Origin: Planctomycetia bacterium
Lineage (GTDB): Bacteria; Planctomycetota; Planctomycetia; Pirellulales; UBA1268
Assembly (NCBI GenBank): GCA_009923125.1
Contig: RFUD01000201.1
Span: forward strand, 1 to 5,131
Direction of reading: 5' to 3'
Length of the DNA stretch: 5,131 nucleotides
The notes beneath the pieces were generated by a model. It saw only the letters and a program-made list of their open reading frames with translations, did not search any database and was not told the DNA's origin. Both the position numbers and the translations under genes were made by a program. Positions 1 to 5,131 of this stretch are shown here, one piece after another (the first letter of the stretch is position 1; each line of letters starts with the position of its first letter).

Positions 1-4
1 GTCG

Positions 5-63
5 CCATGGCAAGCGAGACGCTTGCCCCACAAGCCCATGGCAAGCGAGACGCTTGCCCCACA
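5..63. repeat. Two tandem 28-base hairpin repeats downstream of the gene
   Basis: Two identical 28-base units (5-32 and 36-63) are separated by three bases, giving a 31-base period. Each holds a perfect 8-base stem, GGCAAGCG and CGCTTGCC, around an AGA loop (9-27 and 40-58). The TGCCCCACA end of the unit appears a third time at 66-74, directly against the stop codon, as a partial copy. The array may continue past the left edge. It lies immediately 3' of the A2M gene and would form stem-loops in its mRNA, where it could protect the 3' end or slow polymerase. No T-run follows the stems on the minus strand, so it is not a typical intrinsic terminator. The rest of 1-74 holds no gene. Confidence 0.85.
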
Positions 64-74
64 GCTGCCCCACA

Positions 75-3000
75 TCACTTCACTTCCACCGGCACGCTCG
101 CCGAGTGGGCGGAGAACTCCGGAGCGTAGCGGCTCTGGATCTTTGCGAAGCCGCTCGAACCGCTGCCGCGGTGCGTGGCCCGCAGCGAATACTCGAACAC
201 GTGCGTGCCCCGCGGCAGCCGCTCGAAGAAGAGCTGCATCGAGGCGTCGCGCACGGCCGCATACCAGCCCACGCCGTCTCCCCACCGCCAGCCCGAGAGC
301 ACGTCCACAGGCTCGGTCAGGCTGGGCCGGTGGTCCGCCAACTCCAGGAACTCATAGTCGCGATCGCTCGTGACCACGAGCCGCACCACCAACTCGTCGC
401 CCACGTCGAGGGGCTTTCCAGCGACCACGGGCTCGAGCGTCGGCCCGGTCTTCGTGAACCGCTTCACGAACAACCGCTTCTCGATCGCCAGTTCTTCGCG
501 GCCCGCCGCCGGCACGTGCGCGATGTCGTCGAGATACTGCCAGTGGATCCCGCCCCAGGCGATCCCCTTGTCCGCCTTCTTGATGACGACGTCAGCCAAA
601 CGCGGCGTGATCTCCCGCCTGGTGAATCGCTCCTCGAAGAAGCCCGTGCCCGCCTCGATCGCGCCCGGCTTCACAGGCTCGCCACCCACGGTCACGGCCA
701 CTGCCTCCTGCGACGCGAGCAGATCGGTGCCGCGGCCAAGGAGCGCCGCCACGGCGTCGGCCGTGGCCCGGTTGCCCGGCCAGCGGCTCGTACGCTTCTG
801 CGAGAGCAGCCATGCCTTCAGCCCCTCGACGGCCGCCGCGTCGCCGGCCACCTCGTCGAACGCCTCGATCATGATCGACTGCGTCTCGATCGGGGCGCTC
901 GCCCAGCTCCACCACACAGGATGCGGATCACGCCACCACATCCCCTGCCAGTTGCCCACGTTGAAGTCCGGCTGGCCGTCGAGCCCGGTGCTCCGCTGCT
1001 TGAGGCTGTCGATGATCGAGAGCGAGGTCGAGAGCGAGGTCTCGCGGTCGCCGGCTCGCTTGAGCGCGATCGCCAGGTGCCCCTGCGAGCGGCGGTAATC
1101 GATCTTCATCCAGCGTTTCTTCCCGACCTCGAGCCCCCATGCGTGGGCCTCGGCCGCCGGACCGGCGAGTGGCACGTCTTCCTTGAAGAAGCTGCGGGCA
1201 TAGAGCGCGAAGGCGCCGATCGGCGTCAGCACGGGCTCCTCCACTTTCTCCGCCCAGCGTTTCTCCTCGACGAGCCGGTTGTCGAGCCACGAGATCGTGC
1301 CCACCGCCGGCTGCACGTCGATCTCGACGCCGCTCGCCCGCAGGCGGCCGAAGCCCGCGATGATCCCGAGCGTTACGGAGTCGCACGTGCCCCCGCCGGG
1401 GAACCACGGCCAGCCGCCGTCGGCATTTCGGAGCGTGTCGAGCCGGGTGAACGCCGCCTGGACCTCGTTCGCCGCGCGATTGCCGTCGAACAACAGTGCG
1501 ATCCTGGCCCGGGCCTCCTTTTCGTCCACCGCCTCGCGCACCCACGGCGTCTCGGCGAGGAGCGTCTTCATGAGATCTGTGTTCTTCTCCAGCGGGCTCT
1601 CCAGGGCCTGCGTGCCCTTCCATTGCTCGAAGATCTTCGCGATCCGCGGATCACGGGTGGCGAGGTGCCGCGCGAGGCTGTTGGCGTAGAGCCGCGTAAA
1701 CAGCGTCTCGGTGCTTTCGTCGCTCTCCTCCATGATCGCCGGCAGCGCGAGCATGGCATACCAGGCCGGGTTCGACGCTGCCTGGATCACGAGCGACTGG
1801 CTCTCGATCGTGTCGGCCGGTTTTGCGAGCCGCTCGACCACGATCCGCTTCTCGCCCGGCCCGCGCACCGTTATCGGCACCGTCTCCGACACGAGCACGC
1901 GGCGCGGCAGCACCGGCAGCATTGCTTCTTCGCCATCGCTCGCTACCCCAGCTGAGCCGGTGGCGAGATACCGCAGCATCTCGGTGCCGTCGGCGACTTT
2001 GACGGTAAAGAACACCGGCTTCGACTCACCGGCCGCGAGATCGAACGCCTGCGACTGCGACGTCGCCACGAGTTCGTTGCGTCCCACGCCCGTGCGGGCG
2101 TCGGTGAGCTCGAACCGTACCTGGCCCGCGAGCCGGCCCGTGGACTTGTTGCTCACCTTCACCGGGATCTCGACCACGTCGCCTTCCCGCAGGAACCGCG
2201 GCACGAGTGGCTCGACCATCAAATCCTTGGCAGCGATGCACGTGTCCGACAGCACGCCGCTGCGCAAGGCGGCGTCATGAGCGAGCGCCTTGAACTGCCA
2301 CGTGGTGAGCGTGTCGGGCAGCGTGAACTCGAGCGTCACGATGCCGCTGGCATTGGACGTGAGCGTGGGCAGAAAGAACGCCGTTTCAGCGAGGTTTTTG
2401 CGCGGGGGAGGCGGAGCAGCCGCGTTGCGTGCAGGTTGCGCCGGCGGCACTCCGCCATTGCGGGCCTCGCCTTGCTTGCTTTGCTCCTTCCTGAGGATCC
2501 CGTTGGTCGGCACGCCGTCGGCCATCATCGCCTCGGCCGGCGCAGCCGCCATCGCCATGGGCATCGGCATGCCGCGGTGACGCCTGCCTCCGAAGGCACC
2601 CATCCAGCGGGCTTGCGACCCGAATGGCTCGCGCAGGTGCCGGTACGTCATGTCGACCGGCTCATACCGCGTCTCGAACTGCCCGAGGATCTGATTGAGC
2701 AACTGCCCCGCGTTCGTGAACGCCACCATCCGCTGATCCGATTCACGGCGCAACAGCCCCTGCAATCCACCCGGCCATTCGTGCGCGGCCAGGGCATCGA
2801 GCGACTGGTCGTAGAGCGTGGCCACCATCTCGGCCACGGCCGGCTCTCCGGAAGCACCCTCACCCCTGCCCTCTCCCAAAGGGAGAGGGAGAGAGGAAAT
2901 CTTCGCCCGCCACACCTCCTGCTTGCCCGGCTCCGTCCGCCGCGTGAACCGCTCCCATTCGATCGCGAGGCTCTTGTTCGTCCACGGCACGTCGATCGTG

Positions 3001-5131
3001 AGCGTCTGCGCCTGCAGCCGGCCTTCGTGCACGAGCCACGCCCGCACGGTGAACCCGCCGCGGTCGTCGTCTCCCACCTTCACACTCACCGGCCATTGCG
3101 TCCGGCCCGGCTCGGTCCAGAAGCGCGCGAGCGTCTTGCCGGCCCGTGACACCTCGACGAGCGCCCGGCCCCGGTCGTAGCCTGTGCCCACGAGCGCCTT
3201 GAACTCACTCCCCGGCTGGGCGACGAGTGTTTCCGCCACGAGCACGAGCGGGCGTTTTACGGTGTAGCGGGTGGCGCTCGGCTCGAGCACCTCGATCGTG
3301 TGCCGGGCCTTCACGGGCGGCGCATCGCCGGCGGCCGGCGCGATGAACTCGGCCCGATAGATGCCAGGAGGCAATGACGCCGTCACGGCCGCCTTGCCCT
3401 TGGCCTGATCGGTCGAGACCTGCTGCGTGAACACCGCCTCACCTGTCTCCCACGACTCCACGTCCGTGGGATCGACCGGCCGCGGGGCCGGCTTGGCCGT
3501 CACGGGCCTGCTTTTGCCACGCCGGCGCGGCGCGACCGGTTGCGGCTGATCCATGAACAGATTGCCCCGCGGCACCTTCTCCGGCTGCACGAGTTTCACG
3601 ACCGTGAGCGTGCCCGACGCAGCCCGCGGCTGACCGTCGAGCGCGTGCGTCGCGAGCGTGATCGGCACAGCCGCCGGCTTGCCGTCGGTAGCCGCCTGCC
3701 ACGCCTCGGCCGACAGGCTCGCCTCGAACGGCGCGAAGCCGGCGGACACACGCCGCTCGTCGCTCCGCGTCTCGCCACCCGAGTCGGTCACGTCGGCCGT
3801 GATGGCAAACGTAAACACGGGCGCACTCTCCTTCGGCACCGACCGGTCGGGCTTGGCAGGGAACGTGATCGTGAACGCCCCATTGGCATCGGTGGCGGCC
3901 GTGCCCCGCGCGATCCGCGCCGCCTCACCACCGACGGGCAGCCACGGGAAAAACCAGCGGCACCACGGCGGAAACCGCACCTCGCGTTCCACCCGCCAGC
4001 GGACCTTCGCATTCGCGACCGGCAGGCCTGTGTACGTCGTGGCAGTGCCGGTGAGCGTGACGTCGCGATCGAGCATCACGTCGCCGGTCGCTGCGGCGAG
4101 CGTCACGTGAAACTTGGGCCGCTTGTATTCCTCGACCCGCACGATCGCCACGCCCGTGGCTCCCGCCCCCTCGGCGAGGATCGTCCACTGCCCCGGCAGC
4201 GCGCCTGTCGCGATCGGGAAGTTGCCGTGGAACGAGCCGTTGGCGTTCGTCGTGTGCTCGAGTCGCGCGGTTTCCCGGCCGTTCGCATCCCGCAGCACGG
4301 CCGACACCTTCTGGCCGGCGAGCGTTGCGTACTGTTTGTTCGTCGGATCGGCCGTGCAGAGGATGCCCTTGTACAACACGATCTGGCCGGGGCGATGGAT
4401 GCCCCGATCCGTCATGAGCACGATCGCGTGCTGAGCGGCCGCGTCGTCGTGCTGCCATGCGTGCGTCGGCTCGGTGGCGGCGGCATGCTCGCGGTCGTCG
4501 AGCCGGGCCTTCGCGTGGAGGAGCACCTGCCGGCCCTGCACCGCAGGCAAGGCAAACCGCCCGTCGCGGTCGGTCGTCACGGGCGTGCCGGCTGCGAATC
4601 GCGGCGGATTCTGCCCTTCTTCCTGCACGAAGGCCTGCACACTGGCATTGGCGATCGGCTCACCGGTGGCCACGTCCACGACGTATCCCGCGAGCTGCGC
4701 TCCCTTCCGGGTGCCGCCCCCCTCCCAGACGATCGAGATCCGGCTCACCCACACGAGCGTGGCTTCGACCACGTTGTCCTTGTCGCCAAAATCGGCCGCA
4801 TGGCTCGCGAGCACCCAATAACTCCCCGGCTCGAGATCCTGCGGCACGGGCACGTCGTGCCGCACATCGGAAAAATCCTTCGGGTTCGGCACCGCGACCG
4901 AAAAACTCTTCACGGGCGGCTGGGCGAGCAACGCCTTGCGATCGGCATCGTCAAGCCATTGCCACTGCGGCTTGCCGGCGGCCACGCGGGCGAGCCAGTC
5001 GGCCTTCACGATCCGCACGTGGGCCTTGCCGAGATTCCGCGCCGTGATCCGGATCACGGGCCAGGGCTCGGCCCACGTTCGCTCCGTCTGCACCGTGAGC
5101 GACTTCGCCTCGATCTCCGCGATCAGGTTTT
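75..5131 (-). CDS. Alpha-2-macroglobulin family protein, large, thioester motif lost; N-terminus beyond the window
   Basis: Proteins of this family are exported macroglobulins thought to trap or inhibit proteases at the cell envelope. The frame is open for 1684 codons from the right edge to TGA at 75-77. Residues here count from the first complete codon (5127-5129). Visible parts: MG1-like region (1-140); carboxypeptidase-regulatory-like sandwich (143-212, GYVVDVATGEPIANASV); MG2 with DRGIHRPGQ (241-249); MG3 starting at VEEYKRPKF (332-340); an aromatic-rich loop (385-398); MG4 (about 412-470); MG5-like part with a Pro/Arg-rich insert (523-557); bait-region-type domain (623-745); MG7/A2M core with AEMVATLYD (766-774) and RKNLAETAFF (910-919); helical TED (about 1112-1500) with NADGGWPWF (1235-1243) and APIETQ (1412-1417); and a C-terminal domain (about 1598-1684) ending in the usual family style. 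The thioester C-x-E-Q is S-T-E-T (1139-1142). Only four cysteines are visible (in GILC, PPWC, SDTC and GGTC). The frame stays open upstream of GTG 5091-5093 with family-like sequence, so that codon is not the start. Export is inferred from the family; the signal peptide is not visible. The family call is firm, the protease target unknown. Confidence 0.95.
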   Translation of the reverse strand, partial: NLIAEIEAKSLTVQTERTWAEPWPVIRITARNLGKAHVRIVKADWLARVAAGKPQWQWLDDADRKALLAQPPVKSFSVAVPNPKDFSDVRHDVPVPQDLEPGSYWVLASHAADFGDKDNVVEATLVWVSRISIVWEGGGTRKGAQLAGYVVDVATGEPIANASVQAFVQEEGQNPPRFAAGTPVTTDRDGRFALPAVQGRQVLLHAKARLDDREHAAATEPTHAWQHDDAAAQHAIVLMTDRGIHRPGQIVLYKGILCTADPTNKQYATLAGQKVSAVLRDANGRETARLEHTTNANGSFHGNFPIATGALPGQWTILAEGAGATGVAIVRVEEYKRPKFHVTLAAATGDVMLDRDVTLTGTATTYTGLPVANAKVRWRVEREVRFPPWCRWFFPWLPVGGEAARIARGTAATDANGAFTITFPAKPDRSVPKESAPVFTFAITADVTDSGGETRSDERRVSAGFAPFEASLSAEAWQAATDGKPAAVPITLATHALDGQPRAASGTLTVVKLVQPEKVPRGNLFMDQPQPVAPRRRGKSRPVTAKPAPRPVDPTDVESWETGEAVFTQQVSTDQAKGKAAVTASLPPGIYRAEFIAPAAGDAPPVKARHTIEVLEPSATRYTVKRPLVLVAETLVAQPGSEFKALVGTGYDRGRALVEVSRAGKTLARFWTEPGRTQWPVSVKVGDDDRGGFTVRAWLVHEGRLQAQTLTIDVPWTNKSLAIEWERFTRRTEPGKQEVWRAKISSLPLPLGEGRGEGASGEPAVAEMVATLYDQSLDALAAHEWPGGLQGLLRRESDQRMVAFTNAGQLLNQILGQFETRYEPVDMTYRHLREPFGSQARWMGAFGGRRHRGMPMPMAMAAAPAEAMMADGVPTNGILRKEQSKQGEARNGGVPPAQPARNAAAPPPPRKNLAETAFFLPTLTSNASGIVTLEFTLPDTLTTWQFKALAHDAALRSGVLSDTCIAAKDLMVEPLVPRFLREGDVVEIPVKVSNKSTGRLAGQVRFELTDARTGVGRNELVATSQSQAFDLAAGESKPVFFTVKVADGTEMLRYLATGSAGVASDGEEAMLPVLPRRVLVSETVPITVRGPGEKRIVVERLAKPADTIESQSLVIQAASNPAWYAMLALPAIMEESDESTETLFTRLYANSLARHLATRDPRIAKIFEQWKGTQALESPLEKNTDLMKTLLAETPWVREAVDEKEARARIALLFDGNRAANEVQAAFTRLDTLRNADGGWPWFPGGGTCDSVTLGIIAGFGRLRASGVEIDVQPAVGTISWLDNRLVEEKRWAEKVEEPVLTPIGAFALYARSFFKEDVPLAGPAAEAHAWGLEVGKKRWMKIDYRRSQGHLAIALKRAGDRETSLSTSLSIIDSLKQRSTGLDGQPDFNVGNWQGMWWRDPHPVWWSWASAPIETQSIMIEAFDEVAGDAAAVEGLKAWLLSQKRTSRWPGNRATADAVAALLGRGTDLLASQEAVAVTVGGEPVKPGAIEAGTGFFEERFTRREITPRLADVVIKKADKGIAWGGIHWQYLDDIAHVPAAGREELAIEKRLFVKRFTKTGPTLEPVVAGKPLDVGDELVVRLVVTSDRDYEFLELADHRPSLTEPVDVLSGWRWGDGVGWYAAVRDASMQLFFERLPRGTHVFEYSLRATHRGSGSSGFAKIQSRYAPEFSAHSASVPVEVK
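1016..1039 (-). repeat. 12-base tandem duplication inside the TED (two units)
   Basis: The unit TCGAGAGCGAGG occurs twice without a gap (1016-1027 and 1028-1039). On the coding strand it yields TSLSTSLS (residues 1364-1371), that is, two copies of a four-residue unit between AGDRE and IIDSLKQR. By eye, relatives have a segment about four residues shorter here, which fits a recent in-frame duplication. Confidence 0.7.
1704..1715 (-). other. Degenerate thioester site (S-T-E-T in place of C-x-E-Q)
   Basis: The segment ALPAIMEESDESTETLFTRL, followed directly by YANSLA, lines up with the family pattern in which ALPxxME-YP-x-x-CxEQ-x-x-SR-x-YANSLA surrounds the internal Cys-Gln thioester. Here the Cys position is Ser (AGC, 1713-1715), the Glu is kept (GAG, 1707-1709) and the Gln position is Thr (ACG, 1704-1706). 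The preceding Tyr-Pro is also changed, to Glu-Ser. Flanking residues on both sides remain family-like and the frame is intact, so this is substitution of the site and not a frameshift. Without both Cys and Gln a thioester cannot form. Thioester-free members are known in this superfamily (E. coli YfaS-type proteins, complement C5). The alignment is made by eye from memory of the family. Confidence 0.85.
2403..2573 (-). other. Met-, Ala- and Pro-rich linker before the A2M core (bait-like loop)
   Basis: Residues 853-909 form a low-complexity, probably disordered stretch. It begins GMPMPMAMAAAPAEAMMADG, with six Met within sixteen residues, continues through a Lys/Arg/Gln-containing part (RKEQSKQGEARNGG) and ends in a Pro-rich run (PPPP) just before the conserved RKNLAETAFF. 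The position between the bait-region-type domain and the MG7/A2M core, the low complexity and the accessible basic residues would suit an exposed protease-sensitive loop. That role is inference. It could equally be a simple flexible linker. Confidence 0.6.
2856..2894 (-). repeat. Palindromic dispersed-type repeat inserted in frame within the A2M gene
   Basis: A perfect 9-base inverted repeat (CCCTCTCCC at 2869-2877 and GGGAGAGGG at 2881-2889) encloses an AAA loop, flanked by CACCCTCACCCCTG on one side and GAGAGG on the other. This pattern resembles short REP-like repeats seen in many copies between genes in high-GC bacteria, including planctomycetes. In this gene it encodes SLPLPLGEGRGEG (residues 746-758), placed between the bait-region-type domain (ending VWRAKIS) and the conserved AEMVATLYD strand of MG7. 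It keeps the frame (13 codons) and has no stop. The exact element ends are uncertain by a few bases, and copy number cannot be judged from one copy. Confidence 0.75.
3459..3563 (-). other. Pro/Arg-rich low-complexity insert in the MG5-like region
   Basis: Residues 523-557 contain QPQPVAPRRRGKSRP followed by VTAKPAPRPVDP. They sit between a beta-strand-like segment (TLTVVKLVQPEKVPRG) and the conserved-looking VESWETGEAVF. The insert is basic and proline-rich, unlike the flanking beta-sandwich sequence, and is probably an exposed flexible loop. Relatives also carry a variable segment here, so the location is ordinary although the composition is distinctive. No function can be assigned. Confidence 0.55.

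Larger units (their letters stand above)
600..1800 (-). other. TED-type alpha-helical domain of the A2M protein (approximate limits)
   Basis: This part encodes roughly residues 1111-1510. It is rich in helix-like segments and carries the family landmarks SLVIQAASNPAWYAMLALP, the degenerate thioester site, YANSLARHL, NADGGWPWF, APIETQSIMIEAFDEV and ATADAVAALLGRGTDLL. In thioester-containing relatives this domain is an alpha/alpha toroid that holds the thioester bond. Preservation of the fold landmarks alongside loss of the reactive pair suggests the domain is kept for structure or binding rather than covalent attachment. Boundaries are estimated and could be off by some tens of residues. Confidence 0.8.

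Noticed and set aside
5..63. CRISPR array, because of the 28-base repeat and 31-base period
   Set aside because: The gap between the units is only three bases, far too short for a spacer, and only two full units are visible.
5..63. Rho-independent terminator for the A2M gene
   Set aside because: The stems are strong but no T-run follows either one in the direction of transcription. Termination here is possible but not supported by the sequence.
1704..1715. Pseudogene or frameshift as the reason for the missing thioester
   Set aside because: The frame is intact from edge to stop, with family-like residues on both sides of the site and through to the C-terminus.
54..1955. A 633-codon open frame on the plus strand opposite the 3' part of the A2M gene
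   Set aside because: It lies exactly codon-on-codon with the sense frame, where antisense stops arise only from sense TTA, CTA or TCA codons, which are rare in this GC-rich gene. Its stop at 1953-1955 is simply a sense TCA. The product is Arg/His/Leu/Pro-rich with no recognisable domain.
2277..3149. A 290-codon plus-strand open frame
   Set aside because: Same antisense register and same explanation; the translation is low-complexity Arg/Leu-rich with no family features, while the minus strand carries clear A2M domains.
5091..5093. GTG as the start codon of the A2M protein
   Set aside because: The frame remains open to the window edge and the upstream residues (NLIAEIEAKSLT) continue the MG1-like sequence. 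No signal peptide follows this GTG, as an exported protein would need.

Overview
The window is almost entirely one long protein-coding gene on the minus strand, running from beyond the right edge (base 5131) to a stop codon at 75-77. Its product is a bacterial alpha-2-macroglobulin (A2M) family protein. 1684 codons are visible, the C-terminus is complete, and the true start, signal peptide and promoter lie outside the window. The strongly GC-biased codon use and the style of the A2M protein (MG2 signature DRGIHRPGQ, VEEYKRPKF, RKNLAETAFF, C-terminal block ending RYAPEFSAHS) suggest a planctomycete or a related high-GC bacterium. The hairpin repeats also fit, but the taxonomic call is inference from recall, not from a search.

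Layout in the direction of transcription (right to left): an N-terminal MG1-like region (about 5131-4705), a carboxypeptidase-regulatory-like beta-sandwich (about 4703-4490), MG2 to MG4 (about 4420-3750), an MG5-like part with a Pro/Arg-rich insert (3459-3563), the bait-region-type domain (about 3263-2895), an in-frame repeat-derived insertion (2856-2894), the A2M/MG7 core preceded by a Met/Pro-rich linker (2403-2573), the alpha-helical thioester-type domain (TED, about 1800-600) and the C-terminal receptor-binding-like domain (about 340-78). Beyond the stop codon lies a short non-coding stretch (1-74) with two identical 28-base hairpin units and a partial third.

The most notable points are these. 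The thioester motif C-x-E-Q, which defines the covalent protease trap, is replaced by S-T-E-T, so this protein probably cannot form a thioester. A dispersed-type palindromic repeat sits in frame inside the coding region. A 12-base tandem duplication lengthens the TED by four residues. Tandem hairpin repeats follow the stop codon. No second gene, RNA gene, CRISPR array or transposase is visible, and nothing here amounts to a new multi-gene system.
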